Part shown: positions 1 to 5,481 of the stretch, piece after piece
Layout of the letters: each line of letters starts with the position of its first letter
Position numbering within the stretch: position 1 is the stretch's first letter
DNA from: HyVt-337 sp964428895
GTDB taxonomy: Bacteria > Planctomycetota > Phycisphaerae > SM23-33
Assembly (NCBI GenBank): GCA_964428895.1
Contig: CAYRZU010000119.1
Span: 1-6,700 of the forward strand
DNA: 6,700 nucleotides
Reading direction: 5' to 3'
Notes under the pieces: generated by a model
The model's database searches: none
Told to the model about the DNA's origin: nothing
The model's input: only the letters and a program-made list of their open reading frames with translations
Translations under genes and position numbers: made by a program

Positions 1-294
1 CTGATTGTGCTGGCGTTCGGCCGGGGCATCTCAGCCACCATCTTCGGCGACCGCCCCGTGCATATCGCCGATGCGGCCGGGGCGACCGCGATCTTGGAGG
101 TGGCGTAGCTGCGCTTCCTGGCCGGGGGGGTCTATGCCAACTTCATTCCCACCGGCGATCCGCATCTGCTGAAGTCCGGTGGAACGATTCCGATTTCGAA
201 CCTCGCGATCTTCGTCAAGGTCGGCGCCGGGCTGCTGGGAGCGTTCTTGGCGCTATCGGCATTTCGTCTGACCGGCAGGGACGGTGACACCTAG
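1..294 (+). CDS. MnhB/MbhF-type antiporter subunit, C-terminal part, interrupted by an in-frame TAG
   Basis: Frame 1 is open from the window edge to a TAG at 292-294, except for one TAG at 106-108. Family-like sequence continues past that stop: a G-x-Y-x-NF-x-P-x-G stretch, then SGGTIP-x-SNLAIF-x-KVGAGLLG, as in the last two membrane segments of MnhB-domain subunits of Mrp antiporters and Mbh-type hydrogenases. The true end is therefore probably 294, 15 bases before mnhC. As written, translation would stop at codon 36 of the visible frame and lose the last ~62 residues. No in-frame ATG, GTG or TTG follows the TAG until a TTG near the end (247), so a separate downstream gene is unlikely. Explanations are a base-call error, a recent nonsense mutation or read-through. 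The start lies outside the window. Family assignment is fairly sure; whether the gene is intact is open. Confidence 0.7.
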
Positions 295-309
295 CATCGG
301 GAGTCGATC

Positions 310-666
310 ATGGGACTGGCCGTTTACATGTTGGCGTTCGCGTTACTGGTAGTGGGCGTCTATGGCGTCGTCGCCAAGCGGAACGTCATCAAGATCATCC
401 TGGGCGTTCTCATTATCGACTACGCGGTGAACATGCTGCTGGTGCTGATCGGCTACCGGCGCAACGGCGTGGCGCCCATCCTCTCGGAAGGTCAAGACGC
501 CGACGCCTGGGCGGCGACATCGGTCGACCCCCTGCCCCAAGCGATGGTGCTGACCAGCATCGTCATTGGTCTGGGGTTGGCGGCGCTGATGGTGGCGCTG
601 GCCATTCGCCTCTACCAAAAATACGACACGTTCGACATGAACGAGATTCGCAGACTGAAAGGCTAG
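310..666 (+). CDS. mnhC: MnhC/NuoK-like cation antiporter subunit
   Basis: This 118-residue protein is a small membrane subunit homologous to MrpC/MnhC and to NuoK of complex I. Three hydrophobic segments are visible, at about residues 2-22, 26-48 and 77-98. The MnhC signature DPLPQAMVLTSIVIG sits before the third segment, and a short charged tail follows. Length matches the family (about 110-120). ATG 310 is preceded by GGGAG at 299-303 with a 6-base gap. The gene lies between the MnhB-like frame and mnhD, the standard Mrp B-C-D order, and its TAG stop is 3 bases before the mnhD start. In Mrp and Mbh complexes this subunit packs against MnhD in the ion-translocating arm. Its normal use of TAG as a stop argues against general TAG recoding in this organism. 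Confidence 0.93.
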   Translation: MGLAVYMLAFALLVVGVYGVVAKRNVIKIILGVLIIDYAVNMLLVLIGYRRNGVAPILSEGQDADAWAATSVDPLPQAMVLTSIVIGLGLAALMVALAIRLYQKYDTFDMNEIRRLKG

Positions 667-669
667 GCT

Positions 670-2253
670 ATGGAAGCCCTCGTGCCATTGTTGGTGGTCG
701 TGCCGTTGGGGGCGGCATTCGCCGTGGTGGCGCTGGCCAACCTGCCGCACCTGGCGCGTCGGCGAACGGACGACACCCGAACGGCGTTGACCGATCAGCC
801 CCCCGCAGGCCATCGCCTGCTGTCGCTACTGGCCTGCGCAGCGGTGCTGGCCAACTGTGTTATTGCTCTGGCGCTGCTGCGAACGGATGTCGGGCGAATC
901 TATGTGGGCGGCTGGGGTCCGGATCGGGCGCTGGGCATTGAGTTGGTCTGCGACGGCCTGGCCAAGCTGATGGTGGTGACCATCAACTTCGTGGCGTTGG
1001 TGTCGATCCTGTTCTCGTGGTCCTACATGCGGCGGTTCACCAAGGTCTGGCTGTTTGAAGCGCTGTTCCTGCTGATGACCGGCGCGATGAACGGCGTGGT
1101 GCTGGCCGGCGACCTGTTCAACATGTACGTGTTCCTGGAGATCGCGGCAATCTCGTCCTACGCCCTGGTTGCTTTCGGCTGCGAGGCTGAAGAACTCGAG
1201 GCGGCCTTTAAGTACGTGATTCTCGGAACGGTCGGCTCGGCCTTCATTCTGGTGGGTGTGGCCATTCTGTACGCATTGACCGGACAGTTGAACATGGCGG
1301 CGGTCGCGGCGCGCCTGCCGTTGGTGGGCCAAACAGGCCCGGCCGTGCTGCTGGCCGCGGCGGCGCTGCTGGGGGGACTGGCCCTCAAGGCCGCCATGGT
1401 GCCCTTCCACGCCTGGCTGCCCGATGCGCACCCGTCGGCCCCGGCGCCGATCTCGGCGATGCTGTCGGGTGTGCTGATCAAGGCGTCAGGCGTCTACGCG
1501 TTGGCCCGAATCGTCTTCAACGTGCTCGGCCCCACCAACGAGTATGCCACGGTCCTGATGGTGCTCGGGGCGGCGTCGATGGTCATCGGCGTGTTCCTGG
1601 CGGTGGGTCAATGGGACTTCAAGCGACTGCTGGCCTACCACAGCATCTCGCAGATGGGCTACGTGGTGCTCGCGATTGGCGTGGCCGCCAGCGTGGTCGC
1701 CAAAGGCGGCGACAGGCGAATCGCCGCGCTGTGTCTGTTCGGCGGGTTGTTCCACCTGTTCAATCACGCCGCCTTCAAGAGCCTGCTGTTTCTATCCTCC
1801 GGCTCGATCGAACACCAAACCGGTACGCGCATGCTGAAGGAAATGGGCGGGCTAACCCGCCGCATGCCGGTCACCAGTTTCTGCTGCCGGATCGGTGCCC
1901 TGAGCATCGCGGGCGTCCCACCGTTCAACGGATTCTTCTCCAAACTGATCATCATCATCGGCCTGGCCATGGCGGGTCGGCCTTTCCTGGCGGCGTTGGC
2001 GGCGTTTGTAGCACTGATGACGTTGGTGAGCTTCGTCAAAGTTCAACGCTACGCCCTGGAAGGCGAGCCCGGCGGCCGCGTGGCCGGCGCCCACGAAGCC
2101 CCGGTAATGATCTGCGTGGGCCTGATCCTGCTGGCGGCGGTGTGTCTGCTGGCGGGCCTGGCCATGTTCAGCCTGCGAGAAACGCTGTTCGGCCCGGCAG
2201 GCGATGCCTTGCTGGGCGCCGCCCGGAGCGCATCCGAAGGAGTCACACCATGA
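670..2253 (+). CDS. mnhD: MnhD/NuoN-like proton-conducting antiporter subunit
   Basis: This 527-residue polytopic protein belongs to the Proton_antipo_M family (MrpD/MnhD, MbhH, NuoL/M/N) and forms an ion channel of the membrane arm. Family landmarks are present: the conserved glutamate E157 in FLEIAAISSYAL, K181 in the next segment, K240 in ALKAAMVPFHAWLPDAH, K271 in GVLIKASGVYAL, the HSISQMGY motif, NHAAFKSLLFLSSG, and GALSIAGVPPFNGFFSK. The length is usual for MnhD. A poorly conserved hydrophilic stretch (residues ~29-46) follows the first hydrophobic segment. ATG 670 follows the mnhC stop by 3 bases, with AAAGG at 658-662 as a plausible ribosome site. The gene ends in an ATGA overlap with mnhE. 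By family knowledge it moves H+ or Na+; the sequence alone does not say which ion. Confidence 0.95.
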   Translation: MEALVPLLVVVPLGAAFAVVALANLPHLARRRTDDTRTALTDQPPAGHRLLSLLACAAVLANCVIALALLRTDVGRIYVGGWGPDRALGIELVCDGLAKLMVVTINFVALVSILFSWSYMRRFTKVWLFEALFLLMTGAMNGVVLAGDLFNMYVFLEIAAISSYALVAFGCEAEELEAAFKYVILGTVGSAFILVGVAILYALTGQLNMAAVAARLPLVGQTGPAVLLAAAALLGGLALKAAMVPFHAWLPDAHPSAPAPISAMLSGVLIKASGVYALARIVFNVLGPTNEYATVLMVLGAASMVIGVFLAVGQWDFKRLLAYHSISQMGYVVLAIGVAASVVAKGGDRRIAALCLFGGLFHLFNHAAFKSLLFLSSGSIEHQTGTRMLKEMGGLTRRMPVTSFCCRIGALSIAGVPPFNGFFSKLIIIIGLAMAGRPFLAALAAFVALMTLVSFVKVQRYALEGEPGGRVAGAHEAPVMICVGLILLAAVCLLAGLAMFSLRETLFGPAGDALLGAARSASEGVTP

Positions 2254-2735
2254 GATGGCTTCTGTGCCTATTGACGGTCTTTGCACTGTGGATGCTGCTG
2301 ATGTGGTCGGCTGATCCGTGGACCATCGGCACGGGCGTATTCTTTTCCCTGATCATCGGATCGATGTTGGGTGCGGTGTTCCCCCAGGAGCTGCAGACAT
2401 TCCTGAATCCGCGCCGGTGGCTGTTCTTCGTGATCTACGTGCCCTACTTCTTCTTCTACTGCGTTCGGGCCAACGTCGACGTGATGCTGCGCGTGATCCA
2501 TCCGGACGTGCCGATCCGGCCGGGCATCGTGAAGGTCCGCACCACGCTGACCACCAGCATGGGTAAGACGTTCCTGGCTAACAGCATCACGCTGACGCCG
2601 GGAACGCTGACCGTCGACATTGACGGACAGGACCTCTACATCCACTGGATCAACATCGATACCGACGACGCAACGAAACGGTCGGCCGAGATCTGCGGCC
2701 GATTCGAACCGCTCCTCAAGAGGATCTTCGAATGA
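2250..2735 (+). CDS. mnhE: MnhE-type antiporter subunit
   Basis: This 161-residue protein has the MnhE/MrpE architecture: hydrophobic segments in about the first 75 residues (roughly 3-20, 24-43 and 51-70), then a soluble C-terminal domain. The domain carries the family motif LANSITLTPGTLTVDIDG, with N111 and the TPGT at 116-119, followed by LYIHWINIDT. ATG 2250 overlaps the mnhD TGA as ATGA. A strong GAAGGAG at 2236-2242 with a 7-base gap fixes this start, even though the frame stays open far upstream inside mnhD. MnhE is an accessory subunit of Mrp complexes and corresponds to MbhA in archaeal Mbh hydrogenases. The gene ends in a second ATGA overlap, with mnhF. Confidence 0.93.
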   Translation: MRWLLCLLTVFALWMLLMWSADPWTIGTGVFFSLIIGSMLGAVFPQELQTFLNPRRWLFFVIYVPYFFFYCVRANVDVMLRVIHPDVPIRPGIVKVRTTLTTSMGKTFLANSITLTPGTLTVDIDGQDLYIHWINIDTDDATKRSAEICGRFEPLLKRIFE

Positions 2736-2998
2736 CTCTGTTTGAACAGATCGCGTTCGCCGTGCTGATAGTCTCGTCGGCGCTGTGCCTTTATCGCGTC
2801 GCTCGCGGGCCGACCGCACCGGACCGCACGGTGGCCATCGACATCCTCGGCACGCTGGTGGTCGGGTTCTGCTGTCTGATGGCCTGGCGCACGGGGCGCG
2901 ACTACTACGTCACCATTGCCATCGCCTGGGCCCTGATCAGCTTTGTCGGCACGCTGGCGTTGGCCAAGTACCTCGAAGGCAGGAGCTACGATGCTTGA
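2732..2998 (+). CDS. mnhF: MnhF-type antiporter subunit
   Basis: This 88-residue protein has three membrane segments (about 4-22, 34-52 and 61-79). The MnhF signature RGPTAPDRTVAIDILGT begins at residue 25; D31 and R32 in it are the polar residues conserved across MrpF proteins. Length is typical for the family. ATG 2732 overlaps the mnhE stop by 4 bases, and AAGAGGA at 2718-2724 sits 7 bases before it. The 3' end overlaps mnhG by 8 bases. In Mrp and Mbh complexes F and G pack with E as the small-subunit bundle linked to Na+/H+ exchange. Function is inferred from family and gene order. Confidence 0.93.
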   Translation: MTLFEQIAFAVLIVSSALCLYRVARGPTAPDRTVAIDILGTLVVGFCCLMAWRTGRDYYVTIAIAWALISFVGTLALAKYLEGRSYDA

Positions 2999-3386
2999 GC
3001 CAATTGCCCTGTGGATAATGGGTGTCGGGTTGGCGTTCGACCTGTTCGGCTGCATCGGCCTGGTGCGCCTGCCGGACGTCTATAACCGCGCCCAGGCCGC
3101 CACCAAATGCGTCACGCTCGGCACGTGCATGATTCTCCTAGGCCTGGCGCTTCGGGCCTTTGGCGCTCCTGACGGCGCCATGGCCGCCAAAGCGATTCTC
3201 TGTGCCGCGTTCGTATTGGTGACCAGCCCGGTCGCCGCACACGCCGTCTGCCGCGGAGCTTACATCTCGGGCGTGAAGCTGTGGGACGGCAGTGTGGAAG
3301 ACTGCTTCGGCAGCCGCGCCCACGAAATCCGGCAAGAGCAAGCAACGGAAGGAAGTGTTGCCCGTGAAGAAGCCGAAACTGCGTGA
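2991..3386 (+). CDS. mnhG: MnhG-type antiporter subunit with a charged C-terminal tail
   Basis: This 131-residue protein matches PhaG/MnhG/YufB. It has three hydrophobic segments (about 5-24, 39-58 and 65-86) and the motif GLVRLPDVYNRAQAATKCVTLG between the first two. The start is ATG 2991, set by AGGAG at 2981-2985 with a 5-base gap; upstream in-frame codons would lie inside mnhF. It overlaps the end of mnhF by 8 bases and the start of the ferredoxin-like gene by 23 bases. After the last membrane segment there is a hydrophilic, Glu-rich tail of about 40 residues, ending VAREEAETA. The tail is partly constrained by sharing DNA with the next gene. MnhG is the last of the seven Mrp subunits and equals MbhC in Mbh hydrogenases. 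Confidence 0.92.
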   Translation: MLEPIALWIMGVGLAFDLFGCIGLVRLPDVYNRAQAATKCVTLGTCMILLGLALRAFGAPDGAMAAKAILCAAFVLVTSPVAAHAVCRGAYISGVKLWDGSVEDCFGSRAHEIRQEQATEGSVAREEAETA

Positions 3387-3981
3387 ACTAGCCGAGGCCC
3401 TCCGGGCCGTCGTCGTCGGGCCGGTAACCACCAAGTATCCGTTCGAGCCGCACATCCCGCCGGACGGCTTCCGGGGTAAGCCCGAGTTCCACGAGGACGA
3501 CTGCATCGGCTGCGGCGCCTGTGCGGAGGTCTGTCCGTCTCTGTCCATTCGAGTGCTGGACTTGCCGCAGGTCGATCCGCCGGTGCGACGTCTGGAACTT
3601 CGATACGACAAGTGCGTCTTTTGCGGCCAGTGCGAGCTGAACTGCACGACCAAGGAGGGCGTGACGCTCTCAAAAGAGTTCGACCTGGCCGGCCTGGATC
3701 GCAGCGAGTTCGTGGAATCGATCGAGCACGAGTTGGTCATCTGCGAAGTCTGCGGCGCCGTTGCCGGCACGCTCAAGCATCTGCGATGGGTGGCCGAGCA
3801 ACTGGGCGCCAAGACCTACGCCAACCCGACGCTCATGGTGCTCGCCGACGGCAGCATGAAGCTCGCCGCCCCCGACGGCGGCCGGCCCGGCGAGCCCGCC
3901 CTGGCGCGATCCGACATGATGCGGGTGATGTGCCCAGCCTGTCGCCGGACGACCGTTATCCGCGAACTGTGGGGCGAGTAG
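3364..3981 (+). CDS. Two-[4Fe-4S] ferredoxin-like subunit of a group 4 hydrogenase (NuoI/HycF/MbhN-like)
   Basis: This 205-residue soluble protein has two classical [4Fe-4S] motifs: C47-x2-C50-x2-C53-x3-C57-P and C84-x2-C87-x2-C90-x3-C94. This is the NuoI/MbhN/HycF pattern for relaying electrons to the [NiFe] module. The N-terminus (PKLRELAEALRAV...GP-x-TTKYPFEPH) is typical of these hydrogenase subunits. After the clusters come two CxxC pairs, C127/C130 (CEVCG) and C190/C193 (CPACR), which could form a zinc- or rubredoxin-like site. GTG 3364 is chosen because AAGGAAG at 3349-3355 lies 8 bases before it and the family-like N-terminus starts there; GTG 3355, TTG 3358 or GTG 3292 are possible but less likely. 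It overlaps mnhG by 23 bases. Its position straight after the Mrp genes suggests a hydrogenase-Mrp complex rather than a free antiporter. Confidence 0.88.
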   Translation: MKKPKLRELAEALRAVVVGPVTTKYPFEPHIPPDGFRGKPEFHEDDCIGCGACAEVCPSLSIRVLDLPQVDPPVRRLELRYDKCVFCGQCELNCTTKEGVTLSKEFDLAGLDRSEFVESIEHELVICEVCGAVAGTLKHLRWVAEQLGAKTYANPTLMVLADGSMKLAAPDGGRPGEPALARSDMMRVMCPACRRTTVIRELWGE

Positions 3982-3991
3982 GACATTAACG

Positions 3992-4603
3992 ATGAATCGA
4001 CACCGGCCCGAAGGAGATGAATCCGCCACGTCGTCTGCCGTTCGGATAACAAGCCAGGCCGATTTGCGGCAGCGCTTGGGCCAACTCCTATCCGACCGCA
4101 CCGTCATTGTCTGCATGGGCAGCGAGTTGCACGGCGACGACGGCGTGGGCGTTGTGGTCGGCCGAGCGCTGGCCGAAAGCGTGCGCTGGACGGTCTTCGA
4201 GGTCAGTATCGCGCCGGAAAGCTTCGTGGTCAAAATCGCCAACTGCCGACCCGACCGAGTAATCCTCATCGATTCCGTGGACGTCGGCGCCCCAGCCGGC
4301 ATGATCGCCCTAGTCGACGTCAATGCCCTTGTTGGCGCGTCCCCCAGCACGCACGGCCCGGCCACCAAGCTCTTCCTGGAAGCACTGCGGCTGATGCATC
4401 TGTGTCCGTTCGCCGTCCTGGGGGTCCAGCCAGCCGGCATGGAGACCGGGCGGGGCCTGACCACCCCCGTGGCCAAAGCCGCCCACCGAATCGTCGCCGC
4501 GTTTCGAGCACTTTCGGCCGCTTGCGACGACCGACCCCCAGCGCCCCCGACAACAAGGAGTGGCTCTCATGACCGATCTTGCCAAAGTCCTCATCGCCGA
4601 TGA
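3992..4603 (+). CDS. HycI/HybD-type [NiFe] hydrogenase maturation endopeptidase
   Basis: This 203-residue protein belongs to the HycI/HybD/HoxW endopeptidase family (M52), which removes the C-terminal extension of the hydrogenase large subunit after nickel insertion. Visible signatures are MGSELHGDDGVG (residues 42-53, with D49 at the usual metal-contacting acidic position), VILIDSVDVG (D94/D97), STHG (H121) and a GVQPAG stretch near residue 148. The first ~35 residues are an amphipathic lead, and the last ~30 are Pro/Arg-rich and poorly conserved; that tail overlaps the next gene by 35 bases. ATG 3992 has only a weak AGGA (3980-3983, 8-base gap) before it, and no better in-frame start precedes the core. 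By family role its presence implies that a [NiFe] large subunit with a cleavable tail is encoded nearby, which separates this locus from plain Mrp antiporter operons. Confidence 0.9.
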   Translation: MNRHRPEGDESATSSAVRITSQADLRQRLGQLLSDRTVIVCMGSELHGDDGVGVVVGRALAESVRWTVFEVSIAPESFVVKIANCRPDRVILIDSVDVGAPAGMIALVDVNALVGASPSTHGPATKLFLEALRLMHLCPFAVLGVQPAGMETGRGLTTPVAKAAHRIVAAFRALSAACDDRPPAPPTTRSGSHDRSCQSPHRR

Positions 4604-4973
4604 TGAGGAGATCTGCGTTGACTTCGTGCGCGCGGCGCTGTCCGACATGCCCTGCGACGTCCTCTCCGCATCCGACGGCCAACAGGCCCTCGACATCGCC
4701 CGCGAACATTCCCCCCAGGTAATCATCCTCGACGTCCAGATGCCTGAGCGCAGCGGCTTCGACGTATTCATGGAGTTGCGGAAAGACAAGCGGTTCGCGA
4801 CCGTGCCGGTGATCATGCTGACCGGAATTAGTGAACGCACCGGCTTTCATTTCGACGAAAGCGAGATGGGCGAATACATGGGAAGCGCCCCCGAGGCCTA
4901 TCTCGACAAACCCGTCAAGCCGGACCAACTCAGAGAACTCGTCGGCCGACTGATCGGGCCGACCTCGGCCTAA
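4569..4973 (+). CDS. Single-domain response regulator (CheY-like receiver)
   Basis: This 134-residue protein is a lone receiver domain with no output domain. The acidic pair D11/D12 lies in VLIADDEE, the phospho-acceptor is D55 in IILDVQMP, the switch threonine is T85 in VIMLTG, and the conserved lysine is K114 in YLDKPV. Between T85 and K114 there is a longer-than-usual loop containing TGFHFDESEMGEYMG, roughly ten residues beyond a standard CheY. The start is ATG 4569, preceded by AAGGAG at 4555-4560 with an 8-base gap; an upstream GTG at 4560 overlaps that ribosome site and is rejected. It overlaps the protease gene by 35 bases and is the last gene of the operon. No kinase is visible. A regulatory role tied to the hydrogenase is inferred from position only. 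Confidence 0.93.
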   Translation: MTDLAKVLIADDEEICVDFVRAALSDMPCDVLSASDGQQALDIAREHSPQVIILDVQMPERSGFDVFMELRKDKRFATVPVIMLTGISERTGFHFDESEMGEYMGSAPEAYLDKPVKPDQLRELVGRLIGPTSA

Positions 4974-5000
4974 GGCCGGGCCTCGCGCTCGCGCAAAGAG

Positions 5001-5035
5001 AAAGCCGGTCACAAGGTTAGGTTGTGACCGGCTTT
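5001..5035 (+). terminator. Perfect 14-bp hairpin, probable operon terminator, possibly bidirectional
   Basis: AAAGCCGGTCACAA (5001-5014) pairs perfectly with TTGTGACCGGCTTT (5022-5035) around a 7-base loop, GGTTAGG. It starts 27 bases after the response-regulator stop. The 3' side runs CTTTATT, a short T-rich end; the opposite strand reads GGCTTTCTCTTT, so it could also end transcripts coming from the right, such as a former tRNA. The T tract is short, so termination is probable rather than certain. Confidence 0.75.
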
Positions 5036-5042
5036 ATTGAAC

Positions 5043-5084
5043 CACGCGCGAGAGGATTCGGACCTCTAACCTTCGGTTCCGTAG
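5043..5084 (-). other. 3' fragment of a tRNA-Arg(ACG) gene; candidate attachment site
   Basis: Read on the minus strand, this matches a tRNA 3' half. It has an anticodon loop CTACGGA (ACG anticodon; 5078-5084), the 3' anticodon strand ACCGA (5073-5077), variable loop AGGTT (5068-5072), T-arm AGAGG-TCCGAAT-CCTCT (5051-5067), the 3' acceptor strand CGCGCGT (5044-5050) and G at 5043 as discriminator. The bases that should form the 5' anticodon strand (TCGGT) read AGCGT. No D-arm or 5' acceptor strand follows at 5090 and beyond, so the gene is not complete. The near-invariant T55 of the T-loop is C, a further sign of decay. A block running from the anticodon loop to the 3' end is the usual core used by tRNA-targeting integrases. 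Confidence 0.7.
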
Positions 5085-5089
5085 ACGCT

Positions 5090-5464
5090 CCCCACATAGT
5101 TCGCCAATCCCCTATTTGCATTGCACTTATGGCCTTAGGCAACATGGCCAAAGTTGCAGAACGCGGCAGAATGAGGCAATTCAGGACACGTCGGCAAGCC
5201 CCAGGCAAGCCTGAATTCTGCACGGCTCGGCGCCGGTCATCGCCTAGCTATGGCGTTGTCGATGTTCGAAACTGGCCATGCCGGGCGTGCTGGCATTCAG
5301 GACATCTGAGTTGCTGCAACTGCGAAGTCGGGATCTTCATTTCTACTATCGAAGTAGGCGGATCGGCAGGTCCCTCGATGATTGCCTCTGCGGGACGCAC
5401 ACGGTACGATGCTCGGATGGCCCTCAGGGGCTTCACACTTCAGGTCTAAAGGGACAGTAGGTCC
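5090..5464. other. Gene-poor stretch between the tRNA fragment and the next gene
   Basis: This stretch holds no intact gene that I can support. Open frames are short, lack good ribosome sites and do not resemble proteins, apart from the recombinase-like peptide listed separately. Minor repeats are a 10-base direct repeat ATTCAGGACA (5179-5188 and 5295-5304), an 8-base inverted pair AATTCAGG/CCTGAATT (5178-5185 and 5210-5217), and GGCAAGCC twice (5193-5200 and 5204-5211). No convincing sigma-70 promoter was found, although one for the downstream gene should lie here. The stretch looks like decayed or intergenic DNA. Confidence 0.5.
5257..5457 (+). pseudogene. Possible remnant of a tyrosine recombinase (integrase)
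   Basis: In the frame of 5278, the peptide LAFRTSELLQLRSRDLHF (from 5290) resembles the first catalytic-arginine box of phage-type integrases, whose general form is TG-x-R-x-SELL-x-LRW-x-D-x-DF. The preceding LAMPG fits the helix before that box only loosely. After about 25 residues the likeness ends: there is no H-x-x-R box and no catalytic tyrosine before the TAG at 5455-5457, and the frame is closed upstream by TAG 5245-5247. If real, only a fragment is left. The match is short and could be chance; its place beside a tRNA 3' fragment is the main reason to take it seriously. Confidence 0.28.
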
Positions 5465-5473
5465 AGGAAGGGG
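5465..5473 (+). promoter_or_regulatory. Ribosome binding site of the zinc-ribbon membrane protein gene
   Basis: AGGAAGGGG lies 8 bases before ATG 5482 and decides that start. The first codons encode the zinc ribbon with its first CxxC at residues 6-9, so a later start would destroy the domain. Confidence 0.65.
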
Positions 5474-5481
5474 CAACAGCG

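Noticed and set aside
1611..2249. Upstream extension of the mnhE frame inside mnhD
   Set aside because: The peptide is Arg/Gly-rich with no membrane or family character. The strong ribosome site and ATGA overlap at 2236-2253 fix the mnhE start at 2250.
4560..4568. GTG 4560 as the response-regulator start
   Set aside because: It overlaps the AAGGAG ribosome site at 4555-4560; ATG 4569 has proper spacing and gives the usual receiver N-terminus.
4965..4978. Small palindrome CGGCC-TAA-GGCCG over the response-regulator stop
   Set aside because: A 5-bp stem with a 3-base loop is easily expected by chance in GC-rich DNA; the 14-bp hairpin just downstream is the better terminator.
343..5012. Many minus-strand open frames across the operon
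   Set aside because: They are His/Arg/Gln/Pro-rich mirror frames of GC-rich genes, without ribosome sites or recognisable domains, and lie fully antisense to well-supported genes.
5043..5115. A complete, functional tRNA gene
   Set aside because: No 5' acceptor strand or D-arm matches on the minus strand, the 5' anticodon strand does not pair, and T-loop position 55 is changed.
5178..5304. Short direct and inverted repeats as integrase arm sites or a CRISPR-like array
   Set aside because: There are only two copies each of 8 to 10 bases with irregular spacing, not enough to call either.
5311..5349. Possible promoter TTGCTG ... TACTAT for the zinc-ribbon gene
   Set aside because: The spacing between the boxes is 27 bases, too long for a sigma-70 promoter, and the match is weak.
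5024..5449. 141-codon plus-strand frame across the hairpin and tRNA fragment
   Set aside because: It starts inside the terminator stem and runs through the tRNA-derived block, has no good ribosome site and looks like no protein family. I treat it as chance.
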